Part shown: piece after piece, positions 50,349-59,829 of the stretch
Layout of the letters: every line of letters starts with the position of its first letter
How positions within the stretch are numbered: position 1 is the first letter of the stretch
Origin: an uncultured Phascolarctobacterium sp.
Lineage (GTDB): Bacteria > Bacillota > Negativicutes > Acidaminococcales > Acidaminococcaceae
Assembly: GCA_949299135.1 (NCBI GenBank)
Contig: CASFZG010000003.1
Location: 1 to 64,000, forward strand
Length of the DNA stretch: 64,000 nucleotides
Direction: 5' to 3'
Program-made: the position numbers and the translations under genes
Notes under the pieces: generated by a model
What the model was told of the DNA's origin: nothing
Seen by the model: only the letters and a program-made list of their open reading frames with translations
Databases searched by the model: none

Positions 50349-53300
50349 TTATACCTGCGCCTCTCCGGCGTGTTTATAGTGTCTGGCTTTCCACTGTTCA
50401 AACTGCATGTACACAACCGGCACAACCAAAAGCGTCAGCAGTGTGGAAGTTACCAAACCGCCGACCAGAACAACGCCCATCGACTGGCGCAGCTCCGCGC
50501 CTTCGCCGATGCCCATCGCAATCGGCAGCATGCCGAGAATAGTGGACAGCGTCGTCATAAGTATCGGGCGCAGACGCAGCGAGCAGGCTTCCAAAGTCGC
50601 GCTGCGGATATCCATGCCCTTTTCGCGCTGCTGGTTGGCGTAGTCGATTAACAAAATTGCGTTTTTTGTTACCAGACCGAGCAGCATGGTAAAGCCAATC
50701 ATACTCATCATGTTGGCAGTCTGGCCCGCCATTAAAAGGCCCAGCACCGCGCCCACAATGGCAAACGGCAAGGACGCCATGATGATAACCGGCTGGCTGA
50801 AGCTTTCAAACTGCGCCGCCAGCACCATGTACACAACCACAACCGCCAGCACAATCGCCTTTACGATTTCGTTAAACGAACGTGCCATCGTGTCTGCCTC
50901 GCCAATCAGCTTGTAATTGTAGCCCTGCGGCAGGTTCATACCCGGTATCAGCTCGTTTTGTATTTTGGTAATCAGCTCGCCCGGCGAAGTGCCTACCGTA
51001 TTGGCATACACCACAATCTGGCGCTGCTTGTCCTCGCGTTCAATACGCGTCGGGCCGCTGCCCAAAGTAATATCGGCAATATCGCCCAGGCGGATGAATT
51101 TGCCGTCCGGCGACGATACGCGCAGGTTTTTAACGTCGTTGATATCGGTGCGCTTGCTTTGCGGCAGCTGCAAAATAATATCATAGTCGTTATCGCCGAT
51201 GGTGAAGCTGTTGCCGGTGCTTTTGCCCATGAAGGCCATTTCCACAACTTCGCCGACGGAGTAGGAATCAAGCCCCAGCAGGCTGGCGCGCGCCTGGTCA
51301 AGTTTAATCAGAATTTCCGGCTGCTCGTCGCTGTCGGAAATATCGACGTCAGTCGCGCCCGGAACCTTACGCACCAAATCAGCCAGCTCCAGAGCATATT
51401 CTTTAAGCTGCTTGATATCGCTGCCGCGCAAACCAATCTGCACCGGGCGGCTGTCGCCGCGCCCGCGCCCCTGATTGGAAACGACGGTAACGCTCAGGCC
51501 TTCAACATTGCGCACATCGGCACGCAAATCGTCCATAATCTGCTGCATGCTGCGCTCGCGCTCATTGCTCGGTATCAGACGGATATCAATCGAACCCTGG
51601 TTAACCGGGTTACGCCCGTTGCCGATGTTCAGCGCCGCTATTTTTACCTCCGGCATGTTGGTAATCGCCTGCTGCAAAGGCGTTGCCAGCTGTACGGTCT
51701 TTTCCATGCTGGTACCAATCGGCGCTTTAAATTTAACGCTGAACTCGCCGCTGTCATACGTCGGCTGATATTCCGTACCGACAAACGGCAGCAGCACAAG
51801 ATTTAACGCCAGCGAAACAAAGCCAGCCGCGATAATTTTTTTCGGGTTATTCAGCGCCGCTTCCATAATGCCGTTATACAACCCGCGGAAAATCTGAAAG
51901 CCGTTTTCAAATTTATCCAGCGCAAGCTGCACATATTTGTTGCGGTAACTTTCACCCGGCTTATCTTCCTTAATCCAGTAGGCGGAAACCATCGGCGTCA
52001 GCGAGAACGCTACCAGCGTGGAAAACGCAATGGCAAAGGCAACCGTCAAGCCGAACTGCTTAAAATACTGGCCGATAATTTCGCCCATGCTGCCGACCGG
52101 CACAAACACCGCCATTAAGGACAGCGAAGTTGCCAGTATTGCCAGAGAAATTTCTTCCGTCGCTTCTTTGGCAGCCACAAACGGCGTTTTGCCCATTTCG
52201 ATATGGCGGAAAATATTTTCGATAACTACAATCGCGTCGTCTATCAAAATGCCTACCGCCAAACTCAATGCCATCAGCGACATGTTGTTCAGCGTAAAAT
52301 CCAGCGCCTTCATCATAAAGAAGGTGGCTATAATGGAAGTCGGTATGCACAAACCGCCGATAACCGTCGCACGGAAATTGCCCAGAAACATATAGGTAAT
52401 AAACAGCGCCAGCGCGCCGCCGAAGAAAATCGTGTTCCATACGTCGGCGATGTTCTCGCGCACGTAGGTAGACTGGTCGCGCACAATATCAACCTTGATA
52501 TCCGGTGGAATAATACGCTGCTTCAGTTCTTCCATTTTGGCGTTAACACGGTCGGTAACGTCAACCGTGTTGGTTTTGCTCTGCTTGCGCACAAAGGTCA
52601 TAACACAGGGCACGCCGTTGGCGCTGGCAAAGGTGTCCTCATCCTCCCAGCCGTCAATAACGTCCGCCACGTCGCTGATATACACAGCTTTGCCGTCGTG
52701 GTTGGCAATAACAACCTTCTTCACGTCGTCGATGCTGTTGTACTTGCCAATCGTGCGCACGGTAATTTCCATATCGTGGTTCTTGGCCTTGCCGCCCGGC
52801 GTGTTGTAGTTCTCGTCGTCTACCTTTTCCAGCAAATCCTGAAACGAAATGCCGTATTCCATCAGCTTGTCAGGCTTCGCCACAAGGCGGATAACGCGCT
52901 GGCTGGCGCCGACTGCCGTTACTTCGGCAACGCCTTCAACCATCTGCATCTCGTCAAGGATGCTGTCTTCAATCAAACGGCGGATTTCACCGCGGCTGCG
53001 CGAATCGGACGAAAAGGTATAAGCAACAATGGACTGCGAAGTTAAATCAACCGTCTGCACAACCGGTTCGTCGATGTCGTCCGGCAGGCGGTTGCGCACA
53101 CTGGCAACCTTCTCGCGCACTTCACTCGCCATGTCCTGCGGGTCAACGCCCATGTTAAACTCCAGCACCGTTTCGCTGTAGCCTTCCAGCACCGTGCTGG
53201 ATATCGTTTTATAGCCCGCAACCTGGCTGACGCGGTTTTCTATGGGCTTTGTAATAAGCGTTTCCATTTCCTCCGGCGACGCGCCGTCGTAGGTTACGCG

Positions 53301-53435
53301 CACGCTGACGATAGGCATGTCAACGTCAGGGTTCAGGTCAACGCCGATTTCCGGATAGCAGCGGATGCCGAATACCACCAGCAGCAAAACAAGCATGGTG
53401 GTAAAAACCGGCCGGCGGATAAAAGTACCTATCAT
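50349..53435 (-). CDS. RND efflux pump inner-membrane permease (AcrB/MdtB-like)
   Basis: A 1028-aa RND permease of the HAE1-like class with 12 membrane helices and two large periplasmic loops. It begins MIGTFIRRPVFTTMLVLLLV. The proton-relay Asp pair is in LAVGILIDDAIVVIENIFRH (about residues 400-420); the second half has AILLIDYANQQREKGMD and PILMTTLSTILGMLPIAMG. It uses the proton gradient to push drugs, bile salts or other compounds through an adaptor and an outer-membrane channel. The adaptor gene lies 2 bp upstream; the TolC-type channel is not in the window. Substrate range unknown. Confidence 0.95.
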   Translation of the reverse strand: MIGTFIRRPVFTTMLVLLLVVFGIRCYPEIGVDLNPDVDMPIVSVRVTYDGASPEEMETLITKPIENRVSQVAGYKTISSTVLEGYSETVLEFNMGVDPQDMASEVREKVASVRNRLPDDIDEPVVQTVDLTSQSIVAYTFSSDSRSRGEIRRLIEDSILDEMQMVEGVAEVTAVGASQRVIRLVAKPDKLMEYGISFQDLLEKVDDENYNTPGGKAKNHDMEITVRTIGKYNSIDDVKKVVIANHDGKAVYISDVADVIDGWEDEDTFASANGVPCVMTFVRKQSKTNTVDVTDRVNAKMEELKQRIIPPDIKVDIVRDQSTYVRENIADVWNTIFFGGALALFITYMFLGNFRATVIGGLCIPTSIIATFFMMKALDFTLNNMSLMALSLAVGILIDDAIVVIENIFRHIEMGKTPFVAAKEATEEISLAILATSLSLMAVFVPVGSMGEIIGQYFKQFGLTVAFAIAFSTLVAFSLTPMVSAYWIKEDKPGESYRNKYVQLALDKFENGFQIFRGLYNGIMEAALNNPKKIIAAGFVSLALNLVLLPFVGTEYQPTYDSGEFSVKFKAPIGTSMEKTVQLATPLQQAITNMPEVKIAALNIGNGRNPVNQGSIDIRLIPSNERERSMQQIMDDLRADVRNVEGLSVTVVSNQGRGRGDSRPVQIGLRGSDIKQLKEYALELADLVRKVPGATDVDISDSDEQPEILIKLDQARASLLGLDSYSVGEVVEMAFMGKSTGNSFTIGDNDYDIILQLPQSKRTDINDVKNLRVSSPDGKFIRLGDIADITLGSGPTRIEREDKQRQIVVYANTVGTSPGELITKIQNELIPGMNLPQGYNYKLIGEADTMARSFNEIVKAIVLAVVVVYMVLAAQFESFSQPVIIMASLPFAIVGAVLGLLMAGQTANMMSMIGFTMLLGLVTKNAILLIDYANQQREKGMDIRSATLEACSLRLRPILMTTLSTILGMLPIAMGIGEGAELRQSMGVVLVGGLVTSTLLTLLVVPVVYMQFEQWKARHYKHAGEAQV

Positions 53436-53437
53436 AA

Positions 53438-54556
53438 TTAATTACCTGCCTTGTCCGTAACTATCTTGCTGCCCTCGCGCAGCTTGTTGTGCCCTTCGGT
53501 TACAATTATTTCATCGCCGTTCAGGCCGCTTAAAACTTCGGCAATCTTATCGTCAAAATAGCCAATGTCCAGCACCTGGCGGCGCACGGTATTATCTTCG
53601 TTAACAACGTAAACGGTTTTCTGGTCGTCGCGCATTACAATGGCATAAACCGGTATTGTAAGCACATTCTGCCTGGGCTGCGCTGTAAGCTTTACCGTTG
53701 CAAAAACGCCTGCCAAAAGTTCTTCGGTGTTGTCAACACTTACTTCGGCGGCAAAGGTATGCGCAGGTAAGTCGGCAACAGGGGCAATGCGCGTTATTCT
53801 GCCGATAATTTTATGCCCGGCAAAGGCAGGCAGTTCTATTTCGGCTTCGTTGCCAACGGATACGCCGCTGATATTGCCTTCCGGGATATTAATAACAGTT
53901 TTTAAAACACTGATATCGGCAATGGCAAAAAGCGGGGTGCCTGCTGCTGCGTAATAACCTTCCTGATGATAGCGTTTGGAGATAATGCCGTCAGCCGGGG
54001 CTGTTATTACAGTACCTTCAAACTGCGATTCCATAGCCTGCACGGTGCCGCGGGCTGCATCCAGCTTGGCAGCTGCGTTGTCACGCGCAAAAGCATAATC
54101 GTCGGCAACCTGTTCGGAAACCGCACCCTGTTTATATAAAGCGCTGTAACGTTCAAGGTCGCGCTCGGCCTTGCGGAGATTGGTCTGCGCGTCCATGTAA
54201 TTGCCGCGTGCTTCACGCAGGGCAGCGTCAGTATCACGCTGTTCCAGTTCCGCCAGCACCTGCCCTTTGGTTACACGGTCGCCCTCATTAACATATACAC
54301 GCTCCACACGCCCGTCAACCTTGGCGGCAACATCAGCCTGCCACTCCGGGTCAAGGCTGCCGCTGAACTCCAAAAGCGGGGTAATCGTCCTGCGCTCCGG
54401 CTTTGCCGTAACAACCGCCACCGCCTGCACGCGCGACATTCTTTCCGCACGTGCGCGCTCCGTTTGTATATTATCAAAAATACGGTAACAAACAATTAAA
54501 ACAACGGCAATGCAAATGCCGATTAAAATTTTCATATTACGGTTATGCCAATCCAT
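53438..54556 (-). CDS. RND efflux periplasmic adaptor (AcrA/MdtA-like)
   Basis: About 372 residues. N-terminal membrane anchor (KILIGICIAVVLIVCYRIF), lipoyl half-motif (RRTITPLLEFSGSLDPEWQA), YVNEGDRVTKGQVLAELEQRD, a coiled-coil hairpin (about 100-165), TVITAPADGIISKRYHQEGY, beta-barrel, and membrane-proximal domain ending GLNGDEIIVTEGHNKLREGS. No lipobox Cys is seen. It precedes the permease by 2 bp, so the two form one transcript. Start: ATG at 54556; the in-frame GTG three codons before is the alternative. Confidence 0.93.
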   Translation of the reverse strand: MDWHNRNMKILIGICIAVVLIVCYRIFDNIQTERARAERMSRVQAVAVVTAKPERRTITPLLEFSGSLDPEWQADVAAKVDGRVERVYVNEGDRVTKGQVLAELEQRDTDAALREARGNYMDAQTNLRKAERDLERYSALYKQGAVSEQVADDYAFARDNAAAKLDAARGTVQAMESQFEGTVITAPADGIISKRYHQEGYYAAAGTPLFAIADISVLKTVINIPEGNISGVSVGNEAEIELPAFAGHKIIGRITRIAPVADLPAHTFAAEVSVDNTEELLAGVFATVKLTAQPRQNVLTIPVYAIVMRDDQKTVYVVNEDNTVRRQVLDIGYFDDKIAEVLSGLNGDEIIVTEGHNKLREGSKIVTDKAGN

Positions 54557-54728
54557 AGTACGCACCCAACCTTCTGCAAGTATAAGTTATTTTAATTATA
54601 TAACTTTTTAAACTGTTTTAGCAAACAAATATCCTTGCATTAATGAAACAATTGTGTAAAATTGCTTTAATAAATTCTGCTTGCGCTTAATTCTGCGGCG
54701 AATTATAATGGCTTTGGGAGGCGAAATT

Positions 54729-56054
54729 ATGGAAGCAATGTCACTTTTTGAAAACAATTTATCACAGCCGCTGGCGGCAAGGCTGCGCCCAAAAACGCTT
54801 GAAGAATATGTTGGCCAGACCCACCTTTTGGGCAAGGGCAAAGTGCTGCGCCGTTTAATTGAAAGCGACCAGATTTCCTCCATGATTTTCTGGGGGCCTC
54901 CCGGCGTGGGCAAAACCACGCTGGCGCGGATTATTGCCAACACCACCAAAGCGGCGTTTATTGATTTTTCGGCCGTTACAAGCGGCATTAAAGAAATACG
55001 CAGCGTAATGCAGAAGGCGGAAGAAAACCGCCGTTACGGCGAAAAAACCATTGTTTTTGTAGACGAAATACATCGTTTTAACAAAGCGCAGCAGGATGCG
55101 TTTTTGCCCTTTGTGGAAAAAGGCAGCATTATTTTAATAGGCGCAACGACGGAAAACCCTTCGTTTGAAGTTAACAGCGCATTACTAAGCCGCTGTAAGG
55201 TTTTTGTTTTGCAGGAGCTTAAAACAGAGGAACTTGTACAGCTTTTAAAACGTGCCTTAACAGATGAAAAAGGCTTCGGCAGCCAGCAGATAAACATTGC
55301 TGACGAACTTTTGGAAATGATTGCCGTGTTTGCCAACGGCGACGCAAGGACAGCGCTTTCCACTTTGGAAATGGCTGTTTTGAACGGCGACGTTGATAAC
55401 AGCGGCGCAACGACGGTAACGCGCGAAACGCTGGAGCAATGCACGTCCAAAAAATCGCTGCTGTACGATAAAACCGGCGAAGAACATTACAATTTAATTT
55501 CCGCGCTGCACAAATCCATGCGCAACAGCGACCCGGACGCCGCCGTTTACTGGCTGGCGCGTATGCTGGAAGCTGGCGAAGACCCGCTTTACATCGCGCG
55601 GCGCGTAACACGTTTTGCCAGCGAAGATATCGGGCTTGCCGACCCCAAAGCGCTGGAAATTGCCGTTGCCGCTTATCAGGCGTGCCACTTTATCGGCATG
55701 CCGGAATGCAGCGTGCATTTAACGCAGGCCGTTGTGTATATGTCAGTCGCGCCCAAATCCAACGCGCTGTACATGGCGTATGAGCACGCCAAGCGCGACG
55801 CTGCCAAAATGCTGGCAGAACCCGTGCCGCTTGTTATCCGCAACGCGCCGACGAAACTGATGCAGGAACTGAACTACGGCAAAGGCTACCAGTACGCGCA
55901 CGACACCGCTGACAAACTGACCAATATGCAGTGCCTGCCGGATTCGCTTTTAGGCACAACTTACTACAACCCAACCACACAGGGACTGGAAGCACGCGTT
56001 AAAGCCCGCCTTGATGAAATAAAACGCTGGAAAAAACAACACAGCCCCAAATAA
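54729..56054 (+). CDS. rarA: Replication-associated recombination protein A (RarA/MgsA)
   Basis: About 441 residues. AAA+ ATPase related to clamp loaders and the eukaryotic WRNIP1: PLAARLRPKTLEEYVGQTHL, Walker [15 protein letters not shown], Walker B VFVDEIHRFNKAQQDAFLPF, sensor GATTENPSFEVNSALLSRC, and the MgsA C-terminal domain (HYNLISALHKSMRNSDPDAA, LGTTYYNPTTQGLEARVKA). It acts at stalled replication forks. Start: ATG following TGGGAGGCGAAATT. It is one of only two protein genes in the window read on the plus strand. Confidence 0.96.
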   Translation: MEAMSLFENNLSQPLAARLRPKTLEEYVGQTHLLGKGKVLRRLIESDQISSMIFWGPPGVGKTTLARIIANTTKAAFIDFSAVTSGIKEIRSVMQKAEENRRYGEKTIVFVDEIHRFNKAQQDAFLPFVEKGSIILIGATTENPSFEVNSALLSRCKVFVLQELKTEELVQLLKRALTDEKGFGSQQINIADELLEMIAVFANGDARTALSTLEMAVLNGDVDNSGATTVTRETLEQCTSKKSLLYDKTGEEHYNLISALHKSMRNSDPDAAVYWLARMLEAGEDPLYIARRVTRFASEDIGLADPKALEIAVAAYQACHFIGMPECSVHLTQAVVYMSVAPKSNALYMAYEHAKRDAAKMLAEPVPLVIRNAPTKLMQELNYGKGYQYAHDTADKLTNMQCLPDSLLGTTYYNPTTQGLEARVKARLDEIKRWKKQHSPK

Positions 56055-56066
56055 CCCATAACACAC

Positions 56067-56107
56067 AAAAAGCCAAAGCACTGTTTAAACAATGCTTTGG
56101 CTTTTTT
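56067..56107. terminator. Shared terminator of rarA and codBA
   Basis: AAAAAGCCAAAGCA / TGCTTTGGCTTTTTT hairpin between two convergent genes, T run on each side. Confidence 0.92.
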
Positions 56108-56117
56108 ATTTTGTTAT

Positions 56118-57356
56118 TTAAAAGAATACTTTCTTATCAACCGGCGCGGTGGAAGCAATCAGTTTGCCCTTGCGGTAGTTGCGCAGTACCGGCACGTCAT
56201 AATTCAGTGCATTGTACCAGTTTTCGGCATCCAGAATTACAAAGTTTGCGTCCTTGCCTTCGGCAATGCCATAAGCGTCGCCAAGGTGCAAAGTGCGCGC
56301 CGCGTTTTCCGTTACAAAATTATAGGAATTGCAGATTTCTTCATAACCGAGCATGTGCCCCGCATACAGCCCCATAAATACCTGGTCGCGCATTTTGCCG
56401 TTGCCCAACGGGTTCCACGGGTCAAAAATATCGTCCGAACCGAAGGAAACATTCAACCCTTCTGCGGTCAGCTCTTTTACGCGCGTCATGCTGCGGCGTT
56501 TCGGGTAAGTATCCACGCGCCCGCCAAGGTGTACGTTAACGCAGGGGTTAGCCACAAAGTTAATGCCCGAAAGTTTCAGCAAACGCATCAGGCGAATCAT
56601 ATAAGCGTTGTTATAACTGTGCATTGCCGTAGTGTGCGAAGCCGTTACCATATCGCCCATACCTGCTTCGTAAGCACGTGCGGCAACGGTTTCCAACCCG
56701 CGGGAAGCCTCGTCGTCAATCTCGTCGCAGTGAATGTCAATCAACTTGCCGTATTTCTGCGCCAGCTCAAAGCAAATGTTCAGCGATTCCACCGAATATT
56801 CACGCGTAAATTCAAAATGCGGAATTGCACCGGCAGCGTCGGCGCCCATTTTCAGCGATTCTTCCAAAAGCTCACGCCCGTGCGGATAGCTTAAAATGCC
56901 GTACTGAGGGAAGGCAACAATCTGAATATCAATGTAATCCTTCACCTCATCGCGCAGCTCCAAAATCGCCTGCAACGCCGTCAGCTTCGGGTCGTTAATA
57001 TCCACGTGAGTGCGCACATACTGAATGCCGTTACCCGCCTGCAAGCGGATAGCCTTGTTGACGCGCTCCTTAACTTCGTCCTTGGTAAGGAAGGGTTTGT
57101 ATTCTTCCCAGCGCTGAATGCCCTCAAACAGCGTGCCGGAAAGGTTCCAGTGCGGACGTCCTGCGGTCAGGCAGGTATCCAGATGCACATGTGATTCGAT
57201 AAACGGCGGCAGCACCATTTTACCGGCGCAGTCCGCAACAACTTCTTCGCCGGGCAGCGGCTCAAGCTGGGGAGCAATGGCTTCAAATTTGCCGTCCGTT
57301 ACGCGGATATCCACCGTTTCCGTGGCGTTTGCCAGATAAAGTTTTTGCAGCAGCAT
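56118..57356 (-). CDS. codA: Cytosine deaminase
   Basis: A 412-aa amidohydrolase close to E. coli CodA. Metal and catalytic motifs: PPFIESHVHLDTCLTAGRPH (first His pair), VRTHVDINDPKLTAL, LIDIHCDEIDDEASR (His and catalytic Glu), VTASHTTAMHSYNNAYMIRL and NVSFGSDDIFDPWNPLGNGK (Asp). Ser replaces the His of the usual FGHDD motif, so substrate preference could differ slightly. It turns cytosine into uracil and ammonia in pyrimidine salvage. It follows codB by 30 bp. Confidence 0.95.
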   Translation of the reverse strand: MLLQKLYLANATETVDIRVTDGKFEAIAPQLEPLPGEEVVADCAGKMVLPPFIESHVHLDTCLTAGRPHWNLSGTLFEGIQRWEEYKPFLTKDEVKERVNKAIRLQAGNGIQYVRTHVDINDPKLTALQAILELRDEVKDYIDIQIVAFPQYGILSYPHGRELLEESLKMGADAAGAIPHFEFTREYSVESLNICFELAQKYGKLIDIHCDEIDDEASRGLETVAARAYEAGMGDMVTASHTTAMHSYNNAYMIRLMRLLKLSGINFVANPCVNVHLGGRVDTYPKRRSMTRVKELTAEGLNVSFGSDDIFDPWNPLGNGKMRDQVFMGLYAGHMLGYEEICNSYNFVTENAARTLHLGDAYGIAEGKDANFVILDAENWYNALNYDVPVLRNYRKGKLIASTAPVDKKVFF

Positions 57357-57386
57357 AGTTTTTCCGTCCTTTCTGTGTAAAACAGG

Positions 57387-58628
57387 TTATTTTTTATTGC
57401 CAAGCATTTCGCCGATAAAGAAGAATACGGCGGCAACAACCATGGCATTGATGGCGGCGATGCCCCATTGCAGCAGGTTTGCCACAACAGCGCCGAACAC
57501 AATGCCTGCAATGTTAAACCAGTTGATGGTGTATTCCTTAAAATCGCCGGTAAACTTTTTGCCATTGAAGAAATAATCCAGAATAACAATAATGCCGATA
57601 GGCGGCAGAGCGCAGTTAAGAATGCTGAGCCAGCTTACAAAATTATAGTACAGCCAGATTGCCAGCGCCGTACCGACGATACCGGAAATCCAGGTCGTCC
57701 ATTTCATACGGATGCGGGAAATGTTGGAGATAGCAAGGCCGCCGGTATACAGCGCATTATTGTTGGTCGTCCAGATATTCGCGCCCAGTACAATCAAAGC
57801 CGGGATAGCCAGTCCCTGCGCAATCATAACGTAAAAAATATCGTCCTTGCCGGTATAAGCACCGCCGACAGCGCCGAAGCAGAACATCAGCGTGTTGCCG
57901 AGGAAGAAGGCGATAATCGTAGTCCACACGGCAATGCTGCTGTTTTTGGCAAAGCGGATAAAGTTAGGTGTTGCCGTACCGCCGGAAATAAACGAACCGA
58001 TAACGTAGCCAATGCCGGTAAACAACGTAATCTGCCCCGCAGACTGCGCAAAAATGTACGCCAGCCCGCCGCCGTCAGCCGCAGCGGTTACCATGGAATA
58101 AACGCCCAGCACAACAATCAGCGGCACGGAAATGTAGCTGACAATTTCCAGCGCTTTCATGCCGGTAGCAGCGGTCGCCGTCATCAAAAGGCCGGCAATA
58201 ATAGTCAGCGTCCATTCGCCCATGCCCATCAGTTCCGCCGCCGGGATGGAAAACATTGCCACGCCGACGCCGAACCAACCAATCTGCGTAAAGCCCAGAA
58301 TTGCAGAAGAAAGGTACGAGCCTTTGCTGCCGAAAGTGCGGCGGCAAAGCAGGTCCATGTTAAGACCGGTTTTAGAACCGATAAAGGCCAGCACGCCGCA
58401 ATACGCCGACAGGATAATGCCGCCAATCAGGCAGGCCCACACAAAGCCGGACAAATCCAGACCGTTGCCGAGTTTTGCGCCGACGCTCATGCTGGCAGAG
58501 AAAAACGTAAAGCCCAGCATAACAAAAAACATCTGCCAGAAGCCTTTGCGCGCAGATTCAGGCACTGCCTCCAGCGAATAGTCCGCATCCACAGCGGCGG
58601 ATGCGTTTTGTTTAACAGGTTCGCTCAT
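57387..58628 (-). CDS. codB: Cytosine permease
   Basis: A 413-aa NCS1-family transporter with 12 predicted helices. Signatures: VPESARKGFWQMFFVMLGFT, ASMSVGAKLGNGLDLSGFVW, LLCRRTFGSKGSYLSSAILG and IGYVIGSFISGGTATPNFIR. It imports cytosine for the adjacent deaminase. It is the first gene of codB-codA and starts at an ATG behind GGAGGGTG. Confidence 0.94.
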   Translation of the reverse strand: MSEPVKQNASAAVDADYSLEAVPESARKGFWQMFFVMLGFTFFSASMSVGAKLGNGLDLSGFVWACLIGGIILSAYCGVLAFIGSKTGLNMDLLCRRTFGSKGSYLSSAILGFTQIGWFGVGVAMFSIPAAELMGMGEWTLTIIAGLLMTATAATGMKALEIVSYISVPLIVVLGVYSMVTAAADGGGLAYIFAQSAGQITLFTGIGYVIGSFISGGTATPNFIRFAKNSSIAVWTTIIAFFLGNTLMFCFGAVGGAYTGKDDIFYVMIAQGLAIPALIVLGANIWTTNNNALYTGGLAISNISRIRMKWTTWISGIVGTALAIWLYYNFVSWLSILNCALPPIGIIVILDYFFNGKKFTGDFKEYTINWFNIAGIVFGAVVANLLQWGIAAINAMVVAAVFFFIGEMLGNKK

Positions 58629-58659
58629 TGAATAACCACCCTCCAGAATAATAACGTTT

Positions 58660-58690
58660 CAGGCGCAGCATTTTTACTAACCCGCGCCTG
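58660..58690 (-). promoter_or_regulatory. Leader hairpin of codBA
   Basis: CAGGCGC / GCGCCTG stem with a 17-nt loop in the mRNA leader. It may be a simple hairpin or part of nucleotide-responsive control; no known riboswitch is recognised. Confidence 0.4.
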
Positions 58691-58707
58691 CAAAAAATAC
58701 CTCTTAT

Positions 58708-58736
58708 ACTATAACATTGCAGGCAGGCTTTGTCTA
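58708..58736 (-). promoter_or_regulatory. Promoter of codBA
   Basis: TAGACA (58731-58736), 17-bp spacer, TATAGT (58708-58713). Confidence 0.65.
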
Positions 58737-58976
58737 TATATTACATGTTAACAATATGCCAAAGATTATACTGTTGCAGCGGCGCAAAAATGCTGCGGCT
58801 CCTCCGATTCCGCCCGGGCTTCGCGGCCGTGCTCCCGAAAGCTATCACCCTAAATTTTGCCGCCGCAGTTTTTGTCTGCCGCTTTACAGCATAAACCTTT
58901 GGCATTTCACAGTTTACTGTCCGCAAGCAGGCATAAAAAAAGCAGCCTGCGTAACAAGCTGCTTCGTTGCAAAGTT

Positions 58977-59060
58977 TGGTGCGGTTGGTGGGATTTGAAC
59001 CCACACGGGTCTCCCCGCCACCCCCTCAAGATGGTGCGTCTGCCGTTCCGCCACAACCGC
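58977..59060 (-). tRNA. tRNA-Leu (anticodon GAG)
   Basis: Long-variable-arm tRNA from GCGGTTGTGG to CCAACCGCACCA. The anticodon stem CCATC/GGTGG encloses TTGAGGG, giving GAG. CCA is encoded. Confidence 0.96.
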
Positions 59061-59089
59061 ATAAGGGGTAAAGTGCTATAAAATTAAAA

Positions 59090-59175
59090 TGGTGCGGTAG
59101 AGAGGATTTGAACCTCCACGGGGTTGCCCCCACTAGCTCCTGAGGCTAGCGCGTCTGCCGTTCCGCCACTACCGC
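59090..59175 (-). tRNA. tRNA-Leu (anticodon CAG)
   Basis: From GCGGTAGTGG to CTCTACCGCACCA. The anticodon stem CTAGC/GCTAG encloses CTCAGGA, giving CAG. Long variable arm; CCA is encoded. Shares acceptor and D-arm sequence with the neighbouring tRNA-Leu, so the pair probably arose by duplication. Confidence 0.96.
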
Positions 59176-59213
59176 GTCAACATTGATAATTATAGCGCCT
59201 TATCAAGCATCTG

Positions 59214-59828
59214 TCAATAGTTTTTTATCTTATTTTTATAAAAAAGATAATATTTGTCGCGGTCGCGTAAAACTTTTTTTACATACTCGCGCGTATCGGG
59301 GTAAGGAATGTCCTCAATGCGGTTAAAATTATAATCCCAGCCGTTCTCCTGCATCCACGCGCGCGTGTTGCCGCGCCCCGCGTTGTAGGCAATCATCATC
59401 AGCACCCAGTTGCGCTGAAACTCATATTCCAGCTCGCCCAGATACCAACAGCCCAAACGCACATTATATTCCGGCGTATGCAGCGCTTCCAAATCAAAAT
59501 AATCAAGACCCATCTGTCCGGCAATCCATTCGCCGGTTTCAGGCATTATCTGCATTAAGCCAACCGCACCGGCGTGCGATACAGCTTCCGTGTCGAAGCC
59601 GCTTTCGTTTTTAATTACCGCCGCCACCAAAAAGGGGTCGATTTTATTTTTGCTGCTGTATTCCAAAATTTCTTTCTGATACGGCCACATATAAACAAAG
59701 CGCGTCTGCACCGCTTCGCTGTTCCAAATTTTTATGCCGGCCTCGCCGATGAGGAAAAAGGCAAGAGCAAATATTAAAAATTTAATGCTCCATCTGTCCA
59801 GCAGCTTTTTCTTCTTTCGCCTTGCCAA
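59214..59828 (-). CDS. Membrane-anchored lytic transglycosylase (SLT family)
   Basis: About 204 residues. A basic N-terminus (ARRKKKKLLDRW) and one membrane helix (SIKFLIFALAFFLIGEAGIK) anchor it, then the SLT/goose-type lysozyme domain follows (about 55-195): the catalytic Glu in VAAVIKNESGFDTEAVSHAG, then GAVGLMQIMPETGEWIAGQ, NVRLGCWYLGELEYEF and MIAYNAGRGNTRAWMQ. It cuts glycan strands during wall growth. The start is best placed at a TTG six bases after GGAGG, just beyond the coaE stop; a GTG lies upstream within coaE. Confidence 0.92.
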   Translation of the reverse strand: MARRKKKKLLDRWSIKFLIFALAFFLIGEAGIKIWNSEAVQTRFVYMWPYQKEILEYSSKNKIDPFLVAAVIKNESGFDTEAVSHAGAVGLMQIMPETGEWIAGQMGLDYFDLEALHTPEYNVRLGCWYLGELEYEFQRNWVLMMIAYNAGRGNTRAWMQENGWDYNFNRIEDIPYPDTREYVKKVLRDRDKYYLFYKNKIKNY

Positions 59829-59829
59829 A

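Noticed and set aside
57468-58631. Open reading frame of 387 codons opposite codB
   Set aside because: Antisense shadow; no promoter or ribosome site, composition rich in Asn, Arg and His.
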